From IMG/VR virus record IMGVR_UViG_3300021964_006699, positions 1 through 37,332 of that record: DNA of 37,332 nucleotides; one strand, given 5' to 3'. A program made the position numbers and the translations under genes. The notes under the pieces are model-generated. The model made no database searches. It had not been told where the DNA came from and worked only from the letters and a program-made list of their open reading frames with translations. This stretch comes from a virus. Shown piece after piece: positions 25,178 through 32,590 of this stretch (its first letter is position 1; each line of letters starts with the position of its first letter).

Positions 25178-26005
25178 ATGCATAAGTTACCCATATATAT
25201 TTATGAAACCGGTTATACCTTGTTCAGTGATTTGGACGGGGCCGTAAGACAAGGATATACGCCAATGTACCAGAAAGATATTCAAGTGGTTAAAGGTGTC
25301 ACGAACACTCTTAAATTCACTGTAAAAAACCAAGATCAGAAGCCGTTAGATATAAGTGGCGAAACACTTACATTTAACTTAGTAAACAAAGAAACAGGTG
25401 CTGTACATTTACAGACGCCTTGTGTAACAGTAGATGACGGTAGCACAGTTGCTACACGCGGCGTTGCTACACTTACGCTAACAGAAAGCGACACAGCAAG
25501 CCTAGTAAGCAAGTTTTATAAGTTTAGTGTAACTAGAACAATTGGCGGTTCTGGTAACCATGTGACTTATGCTAACACATACTATGAAGTTGCCGGTACA
25601 ATCGAAATTGTTGATCACGTTTATCCTGCGTTTACAGATTCAACCGAATTACCAAATACAGACTTTGTTCGTCCACTAACTAGTAGTTTTTATAGACCTA
25701 ACGGACAAATAACAGAGTATTTTAGTAGTTTAGTCGAAGCACAACCCGAATATAAACGCAACGGTGCATTACACACAATAACTTACTATTCTAGTAACTA
25801 TGTAGGTGATCTTACTATCCAAGCAACATTAGATAGTCAAGTTACAAGCGATACAAGTTGGGTAGACTTAACTACTATTAACTTAACTAGTTCTGACTCA
25901 ATTGGTTATCAAAATATTACAGGTGTTTACAATTATTTTAGATTGAAACATTTACCTGACAATTCGAACACAGGAACACTTGACAAAGTACTAGTTAGAT
26001 CGTAA
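25178..26005 (+). CDS. Probable virion protein with Ig-like N-terminal domain
   Basis: 275 residues, rich in Thr, Ser and beta strands. Residues about 33-75 (DIQVVKGVTNTLKFTVKNQD then KPLDISGETLTFNLVN) resemble the BppU-type Ig-like domain of baseplate or fibre proteins. The C-terminal half (about 190-270) looks like a jelly-roll or carbohydrate-binding-like fold. No signal peptide. The late-type promoter upstream agrees with a structural role. The exact virion location is not determinable. Confidence 0.6.
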   Translation: MHKLPIYIYETGYTLFSDLDGAVRQGYTPMYQKDIQVVKGVTNTLKFTVKNQDQKPLDISGETLTFNLVNKETGAVHLQTPCVTVDDGSTVATRGVATLTLTESDTASLVSKFYKFSVTRTIGGSGNHVTYANTYYEVAGTIEIVDHVYPAFTDSTELPNTDFVRPLTSSFYRPNGQITEYFSSLVEAQPEYKRNGALHTITYYSSNYVGDLTIQATLDSQVTSDTSWVDLTTINLTSSDSIGYQNITGVYNYFRLKHLPDNSNTGTLDKVLVRS

Positions 26006-26014
26006 ACTAGTAAT

Positions 26015-27031
26015 ATGAATTCGATACAATCGACAATCACGACTGCCTTACCTTCAAAAAGAAAGCAAACTCCTAGTGGGTGGATTTCTTTTGATGGTGT
26101 TTGCTGTGTTCATAATGGCGAAAGTGCAGACAAAAGAAAACGTGGTGGAATGATGTTTAACGCAGACGGTACTGTGAGTTATCACTGTTTCAACTGTGGG
26201 TATACAGCATCATTTGTTCCGGGTAGAAATTTAACCTATAAGATGCGTAAACTACTCGGATGGTTCGGTATGCCAGATTCAGAAATTACTAAACTTGCTT
26301 TAGAGGCACTACGTATAAAGGAGGAGTACGTCATAGACGGGGACACACCTCACATACAGTTGCCTATTTTTGAAACAAAAGAACTGCCAGTCGGTGCTAG
26401 ATCCTTTGAGGAGTTGCATGACTGGAAGGCACTCGAACCAAGTGGATTGGATGAGGAATTCATTAGAGCCGTTGAATATGTAGTTTACGACCGTGGCCTT
26501 GACTTAGGGGACTATGACTTTATGTGGACTCCAGAAGGATCATATAAAACAAGGCTGATAGTTCCGTTTTATTATCAAGGGGACATAGTCGGATACACTG
26601 CTCGTAAACTCGGCGACGGCTCACCTAAATACATTACAGACAGTCAACCTGGATATGTTTTTAACTTGGATGGACAAGGATGGGATAGGCAATTTGTAAT
26701 TGTGGTAGAAGGACCTTTTGATGCTATCAGTGTAGGCGGTGTAGCAGTACTGCGTAATGAAGTAAACGAACAACAAGCAATGCTTATTAACGCTCTACAA
26801 CGTAATGTAGTAGTTGTTCCAGATAGAGATCAAAGTGGAGAGCAATTGGTTACTGATGCGGTTAAATATGGATGGAGCGTAGCGTTTCCTGAATGGCCAA
26901 ATGCAGACGTAAAAGATGTCGCAGATGCTGTGAAACGATACGGCAAGATTTACACAATGCAAAAGATAGTAAACTCACAAGCAACAGGTTTGAAAATTCA
27001 ACTATTGGCAAAAACATACTTTGCAGAATAA
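26015..27031 (+). CDS. 61: DNA primase gp61
   Basis: 338 residues. A zinc ribbon is present: Cys31, His33, Cys58 and Cys61 (CVHNG, CFNCGY). The Toprim core follows: VVEGPFDAISVGG (230-242, catalytic Glu232) and VVVPDRDQSG (266-275, Asp270 and Asp272). It makes RNA primers for the lagging strand and works with the gp41 helicase encoded next. It starts nine bases after the structural gene's stop. Confidence 0.92.
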   Translation: MNSIQSTITTALPSKRKQTPSGWISFDGVCCVHNGESADKRKRGGMMFNADGTVSYHCFNCGYTASFVPGRNLTYKMRKLLGWFGMPDSEITKLALEALRIKEEYVIDGDTPHIQLPIFETKELPVGARSFEELHDWKALEPSGLDEEFIRAVEYVVYDRGLDLGDYDFMWTPEGSYKTRLIVPFYYQGDIVGYTARKLGDGSPKYITDSQPGYVFNLDGQGWDRQFVIVVEGPFDAISVGGVAVLRNEVNEQQAMLINALQRNVVVVPDRDQSGEQLVTDAVKYGWSVAFPEWPNADVKDVADAVKRYGKIYTMQKIVNSQATGLKIQLLAKTYFAE

Positions 27032-27049
27032 ACTAAAAGGCAGTATAAT
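27021..27049 (+). promoter_or_regulatory. Possible promoter inside the primase end
   Basis: TTGCAG (27021-27026) and TATAAT (27044-27049), 17-base spacer. The expected start point is about 27056, the A of the helicase ATG. No Shine-Dalgarno sequence precedes that ATG, so a leaderless message is possible. Confidence 0.45.
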
Positions 27050-27055
27050 ATAACA

Positions 27056-28486
27056 ATGCAAGACTTTAATACAGACATACAAAAACTATTTTTAGAAATG
27101 TTTCTATCAGATGCAGAAGCATTTGTGAGATGTCAAGGCATCTTTGAAAGTGAGAACTTTGATCAGAAACTAAAAGACAGTGCAGAGTTTATCAAAACGT
27201 ATGTTGATGAATACAAGGTCATGCCTGAACTTGAAATTGTTAACAGCACTTGTCAAACTAATCTAAAAGATGCAAGCAGTGTAGGTGTAGAACACACTGA
27301 TTGGTTGTTGGATACATTTGAAAAGTTTAGCAGACACAAAGCACTAGAACGTGCAATTCTTAAGAGTGCTGACTTGCTTGAAAAAGGTGAGTATGGTCCA
27401 GTAGAAGGACTAGTCAAAGAAGCAATACAGATTGGTCTTGCAAAAGATATGGGTACAGATTACTTTGCTGATCCAAGAGCAAGATTAGAAGGACTTAAAG
27501 ATAACAACGGACAAGTAAGCACAGGTTGGCCCAGCATTGACAAGAAACTGTTTGGTGGATTCAACAGAGGTGAACTTAATATTTGGGCAGGTGGCTCTGG
27601 TGCAGGTAAAAGTTTGTTCTTGCAGAATATGGCTGTAAACTTTGCTACAGAAGGTATGAATGTATTGTACATCAGTTTAGAACTTTCAGAAGCACTAACA
27701 GCAATGCGTATTGACAGTATGCTTACAGGTGTAGCAACAAAAGAAATTTTTAAGAATCTTGATGATGTAGAAATGAAAGTCAGGATGATGGGTAAGAAAA
27801 GCGGTCGCATACAGATCAAATATATGCCTAGTGGTAAAAACGCAAACGACTTGCGTAGTTACGTTAAAGAATGGTCAATTAAAAACAAGTGTAAGCCAGA
27901 CGTATTGTTGATTGACTATTTAGATTTGATGATGCCACTAAGTGTTAAAGTATCACCAAGTGATCTGTTTGTTAAAGACAAGTATGTGTCGGAAGAACTG
28001 CGTAACCTAGCAATGGAATTAGGCTGTGTGTTTGTTACAGCATCACAGTTGAACAGAGCGGCTGTAGAAGAAATTGAGTTTGATCATTCACATATCTCAG
28101 GTGGTTTGAGTAAGATTCAAACTGCGGACAACGTGATTGGTATCTTTACAAGCAGAGCAATGAAAGAACGTGGACGTTATCAAATCCAGTTTATGAAAAC
28201 ACGTTCAAGTAGTGGTGTAGGACAAAAAGTAGATCTAGAGTTTGACGTAGACAGTTTGCGTATTAGAGATCTTGCAGAAGATGAACAAAATTCATATCAA
28301 AGTCAATCAAGCACTATCGTAAGCAATCTTAAAAAGCAAAGTACAGTAACAGAATCACATCATGATGCAGGTGAAGAAACTGCACTGCGTGAGCCTGGAG
28401 AAGGTGCTACAATAGGCAAAGTTACAGGTAAAGCACAAAGTAGCAAACTGCGTGACATGCTTAAGAGTTTAAATCCAGAGGAATAA
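27056..28486 (+). CDS. 41: Replicative DNA helicase gp41
   Basis: DnaB-type hexameric helicase, 476 residues. Walker A is GGSGAGKS (179-186), Walker B VLLIDYLDL (283-291), the glutamine sensor ASQLNR (329-334), and the SGG motif near 345. The N-terminal third is the helical collar. The C-terminal 60 residues are low-complexity and charged. With gp61 it forms the primosome. It is followed directly by an oxygenase gene with no gap (stop TAA then ATG). Confidence 0.93.
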   Translation: MQDFNTDIQKLFLEMFLSDAEAFVRCQGIFESENFDQKLKDSAEFIKTYVDEYKVMPELEIVNSTCQTNLKDASSVGVEHTDWLLDTFEKFSRHKALERAILKSADLLEKGEYGPVEGLVKEAIQIGLAKDMGTDYFADPRARLEGLKDNNGQVSTGWPSIDKKLFGGFNRGELNIWAGGSGAGKSLFLQNMAVNFATEGMNVLYISLELSEALTAMRIDSMLTGVATKEIFKNLDDVEMKVRMMGKKSGRIQIKYMPSGKNANDLRSYVKEWSIKNKCKPDVLLIDYLDLMMPLSVKVSPSDLFVKDKYVSEELRNLAMELGCVFVTASQLNRAAVEEIEFDHSHISGGLSKIQTADNVIGIFTSRAMKERGRYQIQFMKTRSSSGVGQKVDLEFDVDSLRIRDLAEDEQNSYQSQSSTIVSNLKKQSTVTESHHDAGEETALREPGEGATIGKVTGKAQSSKLRDMLKSLNPEE

Positions 28487-29053
28487 ATGTTTAAAGTAAT
28501 ACCAAATTTTTTACCACAACAAGAATTTGACAGTGGTGTCGGCCGGGTAATACACGATCCGAGTATACCATGGTTTTGGGTTAGAGGAACTAGTGATATC
28601 AAAAGAGACTTTGACGACAATGCACACTGGGATCACAGTTTTGCACATACAGCATATGAGTTTGGTGAACCAACCAGTTTCTTAGGTATAAAATGTGAAG
28701 AAATCCTTAAACAAGCATGTAGTAAATTAGATCTTAAATTAAAATACATATTAAGAATACGCTTAGGATTGATTACAAAAACACCCGAACCAGTTGAGCA
28801 CGGTGGACATGTAGACTTTAAACAACCGCACATGACTGCATTGTATTACCTTACAACCTGTAATGGGCCTACAATTTTTTATAATGAAAAATGGCAAGAA
28901 GGTGTTACACATAGCACTTTAACAGAAGCAAGACGTGTGCCTGCAGAACAAAACAAGTTGTTAGTATTTGACGGTACTACATATCACAGTTCAATTTCAC
29001 AAACAGATACTAAGCAAAGAATAGCCATAAATTTTAACTTTGAAGTAGAATAG
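28487..29053 (+). CDS. 2OG-Fe(II) oxygenase, P4H-like
   Basis: 188 residues. Iron ligands are visible: EHGGHVDF gives His108 and Asp110, and FDGTTYHSS gives His167; Arg178 in KQRIAINFNF would bind 2-oxoglutarate. The layout matches prolyl-4-hydroxylase-type dioxygenases. Substrate unknown; marine phages often carry such enzymes. It directly follows gp41 and is the first of four Fe(II)-enzyme genes in 4 kb. Confidence 0.85.
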   Translation: MFKVIPNFLPQQEFDSGVGRVIHDPSIPWFWVRGTSDIKRDFDDNAHWDHSFAHTAYEFGEPTSFLGIKCEEILKQACSKLDLKLKYILRIRLGLITKTPEPVEHGGHVDFKQPHMTALYYLTTCNGPTIFYNEKWQEGVTHSTLTEARRVPAEQNKLLVFDGTTYHSSISQTDTKQRIAINFNFEVE

Positions 29054-29060
29054 CCATACA

Positions 29061-29068
29061 CTAAATAC
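29061..29068 (+). promoter_or_regulatory. Late-type promoter CTAAATAC
   Basis: Same core as the leftward late promoters of this region (NTAAATAC). It lies 17 bases before the ATG at 29086, with GAGGG in between as a ribosome site. Confidence 0.5.
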
Positions 29069-29085
29069 TAGTGCGAGGGTAAGAT

Positions 29086-29331
29086 ATGAAATGGCTAATA
29101 CTAGTGCTTATGTTAGGAACACATCCAGATGGTTCTAAAGATACATTTGTGTACATGGAACCAGAGTTTGACAATCTTCAACAGTGTCAAGAATACGTAT
29201 ACAGACAAGCATCTGAAATTAAAAAACACATGATTATAGAATACGCAGGCAAAGGTATTGATACTGTGTACTGTGTAAAACAGAATCGTTTAAAAGATCT
29301 TTTGCAAATATCTGAAGGTACAGCAATTTAA
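29086..29331 (+). CDS. Small protein with hydrophobic N terminus
   Basis: 81 residues. MKWLILVLMLG is a short hydrophobic start; later FDNLQQCQEYV and DTVYCVKQ hold two cysteines that could form a disulfide. The same plan (MKWFLVYVGLTLGG, then C-x and VCLY near the end) appears in the leftward protein at 32798-32995, so the two are likely distant paralogs. Probably exported or membrane-attached, but the hydrophobic segment is short for a signal peptide. Confidence 0.7.
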   Translation: MKWLILVLMLGTHPDGSKDTFVYMEPEFDNLQQCQEYVYRQASEIKKHMIIEYAGKGIDTVYCVKQNRLKDLLQISEGTAI

Positions 29332-29359
29332 AAAGAAGTAGATTAAATTTACTCAATCA

Positions 29360-29926
29360 CTAAAACAGTTTGTTTACAGAACTTTCAATAGCATTGTGAG
29401 TTTGGCCTTTCCACAAATGACGTACAGGTAATTCTAATAGGTTGTTAGGACAAGGCTGTGTGAGCCAACGATGATGAGGTGTCCAAGGTCGTTCACCACT
29501 TTGTTCTCCTTCAAGTTGTCCACCTTTCCACGAACTGACTCCTACTACTAATCTCCAGGATTTTGGACCTCTACCTTGTGCTAGTTCTCTTAGAATATAT
29601 TCACTGCTGGTAACACACACCGTGTTAGTTACCCACCGTGTGTTTGATGCTAAACAGTCTGGAGTATGAATAAAGTGTAGGCCATCGGTTTCAATAGGGC
29701 CGCCAATGTAAACACTTTCTTCTGAAGGATAGTCAATTCCAAATGTTGCGGCTATATTACCAACATTTACTTCTGTGCTGGGTTTGTTAACAACAAGACC
29801 CCATGCACCATTAGCATGATGCTCGCACAATAATACAACACTCTGTGCAAAGAATGTGCTGTTGGCTATTGGCTGAGCAATCAGTAACTGTCCTTGAAGA
29901 CTAGATTGTAGTTCCACGTTTTGCAT
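29360..29926 (-). CDS. YqgE/AlgH family protein
   Basis: 188 residues, full length for the family (DUF179/UPF0301). LQGQLLIAQPIANSTFFAQSV (about 10-30), GAWGLVVNKPS (about 40-50), YIGGPIETDGLHFIHT (about 72-87) and WRLVVGVSSWKGGQLEGE (about 123-140) match the YqgE pattern. Its cellular role is poorly defined (AlgH was linked to alginate expression). It is a host-type gene carried by the phage, behind its own late promoter and with GGAG before the start. Confidence 0.88.
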   Translation of the reverse strand: MQNVELQSSLQGQLLIAQPIANSTFFAQSVVLLCEHHANGAWGLVVNKPSTEVNVGNIAATFGIDYPSEESVYIGGPIETDGLHFIHTPDCLASNTRWVTNTVCVTSSEYILRELAQGRGPKSWRLVVGVSSWKGGQLEGEQSGERPWTPHHRWLTQPCPNNLLELPVRHLWKGQTHNAIESSVNKLF

Positions 29927-29946
29927 TACACTCCAATTGTATATGT

Positions 29947-29954
29947 GTATTTAT
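29947..29954 (-). promoter_or_regulatory. Late promoter ATAAATAC for the YqgE gene
   Basis: Reads ATAAATAC leftward, 20 bases before the ATG at 29926, with GGAG in the resulting leader. Exact copies of this octamer also precede the genes at 31384 and 32995. Confidence 0.6.
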
Positions 29955-29955
29955 T

Positions 29956-30585
29956 TTATAGTGTAAGTGTGCTGTGGTCGCCTACTGATGTTGTTCCACG
30001 CAAGAAGTAATTAAATGCAACACAGTATCGATCATTTGGATTTAGATTCTTTGTTACACTGTGTTCTACGTGACTTGGAAAAATCACAATGTCGCCAGTG
30101 CGTGGTTGATAATTCCATTCATCACCGGTGCTTGCTGAGAATCCTATAAACTCAATAAAGGTAGTTCTAGGAAATACATTATTCCATTGCAGTTGTTTGT
30201 GTAGTATAAGTCTGCCACTATCGTGTTCACTACTCAAATATATGATACCACTGATCATACTGTTCACATGATCGTGTCTTTGTGCCCAGTCACCTGTGTT
30301 ATGCTTTACGCCCCAAGTGTTTAGAATATCTAGTTTGTGCTTTGAGTGATTGACTTGCAGTGTTCTAAACACATAATTATTGACATGTTCGTCAACTATC
30401 TCTCGCAGTTCTTTGTGAGCAGGACTTTCAAGCAAATGTTTGTTTGTAGTTCCCCAACCGTTGCCTGCTGGAAATCTATGCCACTCTTCATTTTTTACAG
30501 TTTCAAGTATGTCATTGTTGATGTCTGTGTGTCCAAGATAAACTGGTACACCAAAAAGATCCTGTGATTGTGATTGTTGATTCAT
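29956..30585 (-). CDS. 2OG-Fe(II) oxygenase, TIGR02466-like
   Basis: 209 residues. FGVPVYLGH at the N terminus is the typical start of this family. RHDHVNSMISGIIYL (103-117) provides His104 or His106 as iron ligands, VIFPSHVEHSV (167-177) provides His175, and Arg186 precedes FNYF. AGGAG lies six bases before the ATG. It is divergent to a second member at 30675. Substrate unknown. Confidence 0.84.
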   Translation of the reverse strand: MNQQSQSQDLFGVPVYLGHTDINNDILETVKNEEWHRFPAGNGWGTTNKHLLESPAHKELREIVDEHVNNYVFRTLQVNHSKHKLDILNTWGVKHNTGDWAQRHDHVNSMISGIIYLSSEHDSGRLILHKQLQWNNVFPRTTFIEFIGFSASTGDEWNYQPRTGDIVIFPSHVEHSVTKNLNPNDRYCVAFNYFLRGTTSVGDHSTLTL

Positions 30586-30632
30586 TGTTTCTCCTATCGC
30601 TAGGCAACTGCCTTACTAGTAATTATCTTGCT

Positions 30633-30656
30633 CGCATTTAACGTATTGCAAATGCG
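30633..30656. repeat. Inverted repeat between divergent oxygenase genes
   Basis: CGCATTT (30633-30639) and AAATGCG (30650-30656) are exact reverse complements with a ten-base spacer. A smaller AGGC-AACT-GCCT hairpin lies just to the left. The 89-base gap has TATAAC at 30662-30667 just before the rightward ATG. The repeat could be an operator for the divergent pair. Confidence 0.4.
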
Positions 30657-30674
30657 GTTTCTATAACTATTAGT

Positions 30675-31226
30675 ATGCATATTAGAACAGTATTCCCTAC
30701 ACCAATCGGATTTGAAAAACTAGAAGGTGATTGGTTTGAACTTGCAAACAGTCAATCATTTAACAATGAGTTCTTTGGTCAAACACCAGGAGATCTTCAC
30801 ACACAAGAAGAATGGAAAGACCTTACAACCAAACTAACAGAAGCCGCAAACAAATACAATAACGAAATCGGAAACACAACTCCGGTGCATATTTCAAACA
30901 TGTGGCTAAACCGATATTATCAATACAACAGCATACACCCACACTTTCATTCAAACTGTTTGTTTAGTTGTGTGATGTATATACAAAGCGATACCGGAAC
31001 AGTTTTTTATAGACCACAGCCTATACAATTTCAAGCCAGTGAATACAGTGATAGAGGTTTCTTTTATGATGACTTTACTGCCCAGCCTGAAACTAATGGT
31101 GTTGTGTTCTTTCCAGCAAATATTAGACACACCAGTATACCAAGCAGTACACTTAGATTAACTATTAGTGCTAATTTTAACTGTGACAGTTATGGTAATA
31201 CACACAGTCTTAATCGTTTAGATTAA
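30675..31226 (+). CDS. 2OG-Fe(II) oxygenase, TIGR02466-like
   Basis: 183 residues. VFPTPIGF opens the protein, as in this family. HPHFHSNCLFSCVMYI (88-103) supplies a His pair, VVFFPANIRHTS (143-154) supplies His152, and Arg161 lies in LRLTISANFN. No Shine-Dalgarno sequence is seen; TATAAC eight bases upstream suggests a leaderless or near-leaderless message. Its stop overlaps the convergent small gene by three bases. Confidence 0.84.
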   Translation: MHIRTVFPTPIGFEKLEGDWFELANSQSFNNEFFGQTPGDLHTQEEWKDLTTKLTEAANKYNNEIGNTTPVHISNMWLNRYYQYNSIHPHFHSNCLFSCVMYIQSDTGTVFYRPQPIQFQASEYSDRGFFYDDFTAQPETNGVVFFPANIRHTSIPSSTLRLTISANFNCDSYGNTHSLNRLD

Positions 31227-31384
31227 CGTGCTTTTTTAAGTTGGATAGTAACTTGCTTTTTGCCTTTGTTTTCAGTTCTTGCTCTAGCAATGTTTAATTC
31301 TGCTGTGTCAACACGAATCTTTTGACCTGCAAATTCTCCAGGTTTAATTTTGCCCTTGTTGTCCACTGATTTTGATTCTGCCAT
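31223..31384 (-). CDS. Small basic protein, 53 residues
   Basis: ATG at 31384, stop at 31223-31225. The sequence begins MAESKSVDNKGKIKPGEF and ends KKQVTIQLKKAR; it is rich in Lys and Arg. AAGGAG lies seven bases before the start and a late promoter (31406-31413) just upstream, which supports a real gene although it is short. Not recognised; nucleic-acid binding is possible from its charge. Confidence 0.78.
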   Translation of the reverse strand: MAESKSVDNKGKIKPGEFAGQKIRVDTAELNIARARTENKGKKQVTIQLKKAR

Positions 31385-31405
31385 TGTATGCTCCTTGTTG
31401 TAGCA

Positions 31406-31413
31406 GTATTTAT
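31406..31413 (-). promoter_or_regulatory. Late promoter ATAAATAC for the 53-residue gene
   Basis: ATAAATAC read leftward, 21 bases before the ATG at 31384. It overlaps the stop of the upstream hydroxylase gene by four bases. Confidence 0.6.
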
Positions 31414-32072
31414 TCTAACCACCCGGGTTTAAATTGATTGACCACTGTTCTAAACACTGCGGCTGTACACAGTTTGGCTATTTCCAATTTGTCCCAACGA
31501 CTACGCATGTATTTGTTAGGAGGTATACCCAGTGTGCTACGATGTAGATCTATTATGAATACTAATCTGTTTGTTTGTGCATTTGACCAAGCAATGTGTA
31601 CACCCGAGTTGTCAAATCCAAAAACACCATCACGCCAACCTATGCGTTGACCCATTATCCATAATCCCATATCGCCCGGAGGAACAATCAAAGGTATATG
31701 ACAGCGTATGAATTTGCAGTAGCGATTTTCTTCATCACCGTTGTGTAGAGGAATTTTAGCACGAGGTTTCAGTATGCTGTAACTGGCCACATTGCAGTCA
31801 TCACCAAACGCACTTACCAACCGGTGTGCTGTGGGATAGTTCTTTTTGATTACGCTTTCATCATCTGCCCACTGCTTTTTGTAGAGAACTCCTAGAGGCA
31901 CCCAACCATTAATGTCATGCCAATATTTTTGTTCATCACCTTTTACACGTTGTTCTTGTTGCTGTAGAACATCAGGATGAACCTTTACAAAATCGTCACG
32001 GAGTTTTGGTGCAAGTTCTAGGAATTGCTGTGCATAGGGAATTTCATTGTGTCGCCATACATACTTACGCAT
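31410..32072 (-). CDS. Aspartyl/asparaginyl beta-hydroxylase-type oxygenase
   Basis: 220 residues from the ATG at 32072. A longer frame reaches 32111 but its start lies inside a hairpin (32097-32127). SYSILKPRAKIPLHNGDEEN (98-116) and FDNSGVHIAWSNAQTNRLVF (153-172) are the two motif blocks of the PF05118 family, giving His110, His159 and Arg169. LWIMGQRIGWRDG lies between. It probably hydroxylates a protein or peptide residue; target unknown. The late-type element places +1 exactly on the ATG and no ribosome site is visible. Confidence 0.84.
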   Translation of the reverse strand: MRKYVWRHNEIPYAQQFLELAPKLRDDFVKVHPDVLQQQEQRVKGDEQKYWHDINGWVPLGVLYKKQWADDESVIKKNYPTAHRLVSAFGDDCNVASYSILKPRAKIPLHNGDEENRYCKFIRCHIPLIVPPGDMGLWIMGQRIGWRDGVFGFDNSGVHIAWSNAQTNRLVFIIDLHRSTLGIPPNKYMRSRWDKLEIAKLCTAAVFRTVVNQFKPGWLE

Positions 32073-32076
32073 ACGT

Positions 32077-32084
32077 ATATTTAA
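32077..32084 (-). promoter_or_regulatory. Late-type promoter TTAAATAT, leaderless spacing
   Basis: Reads TTAAATAT leftward. Taking TTAAATA as -12 to -6, +1 is at 32072, the A of the hydroxylase ATG, the same geometry as at 6609-6622. Confidence 0.45.
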
Positions 32085-32096
32085 GTGATTGTGTGC

Positions 32097-32127
32097 TGGG
32101 GGCATACACAAATGATATATGCCCCCA
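32097..32127 (-). terminator. Strong hairpin after the 64-residue gene
   Basis: TGGGGGCATA (32097-32106) pairs perfectly with TATGCCCCCA (32118-32127) around an 11-base loop. It lies just past the stop of the gene at 32133. No T-tract follows on either strand, so it may stabilise the 3' end or need a factor rather than act as a simple terminator. Confidence 0.45.
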
Positions 32128-32132
32128 AACTG

Positions 32133-32327
32133 TTACCAGTTGTTGGTAGATTTAGTGCTTTTGTGTGCTAGGACCTTGTCCTTGTTAGCACCATTCTTTA
32201 CTACATATCCACTAGTGCCGTTGTCGTTAATTCCGACTTCTGCTCTAGCCTTAAGAAGTATTCCTTCCTTCTTTTTGCGTAGTTGTTGCTCACTGTAATT
32301 ACGGAGCATAAATGAGTGTCTATCCAT
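32133..32327 (-). CDS. Small basic protein, 64 residues
   Basis: Start chosen at 32327 (MDRHSFMLRNYSEQQL) because GGGAGGG lies just upstream; the longer frame to 32429 would run through a perfect inverted repeat. Lys/Arg-rich middle (LRKKKEGILLKARAEVG) and Lys-rich tail. Not recognised. Its leader contains the 64-base structured element at 32366-32429 and a late promoter lies beyond. Confidence 0.72.
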   Translation of the reverse strand: MDRHSFMLRNYSEQQLRKKKEGILLKARAEVGINDNGTSGYVVKNGANKDKVLAHKSTKSTNNW

Positions 32328-32365
32328 GTCACCCTCCCTGTTAAAGTTAGGTGCGTTCCTTCGAT

Positions 32366-32429
32366 GTGTATAGACACACTGCTGGATTCTAACCAGACGT
32401 TTGCCGTTAGGCTCAGTGTGTCTATACAC
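32366..32429 (-). ncRNA. Structured leader element with 16-bp stem and T-loop-like arm
   Basis: GTGTATAGACACACTG (32366-32381) and its exact reverse complement (32414-32429) form a 16-bp stem. On the leftward strand the inside folds into ACG-GCAAA-CGT and CTGG-TTAGAAT-CCAG; the second arm abuts the long stem with no unpaired base, as the T arm does on the tRNA acceptor stem, and its seven-base loop fits the UU-N-R-A T-loop pattern. It is not a tRNA (stem too long, no anticodon arm). A regulatory or protective RNA structure is inferred. Confidence 0.5.
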
Positions 32430-32462
32430 TATCTACTTCCATACTAGTGTACGAACGTATGT

Positions 32463-32470
32463 GTATTTAG
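32463..32470 (-). promoter_or_regulatory. Late-type promoter CTAAATAC
   Basis: Reads CTAAATAC leftward. Transcription would start near 32458 and give a leader of about 130 bases containing the structured element, ahead of the gene starting at 32327. Confidence 0.5.
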
Positions 32471-32502
32471 CAGTACAGGGTTGTGGGATTTGCATTTACA
32501 CA

Positions 32503-32590
32503 CGGCGAAGCCGCGGCCAATTTTTTTTGCAAGCGAAGCGTTTGCGGTAGATTTACTACAGAGCGTAGCGACAAGCGGTAGCGTTAGCGA
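32503..32590. repeat. Cluster of GNA/GNNA DNA mini-hairpins
   Basis: Five units in 84 bases: GCGAAGC (32505-32511), GCGAAGC (32533-32539), GCGTAGC (32563-32569), GCGGTAGC (32575-32582) and GCGTTAGC (32581-32588). Each is a two-pair GC stem closed by a GNA or GNNA loop, the class known as unusually stable DNA mini-hairpins. Two have extended stems (CGGC-GAA-GCCG; GCAAGC to GTTTGC). An eight-T run lies at 32521-32528. No gene overlaps except the last codon of 32584-32772. Function unknown. Confidence 0.6.
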
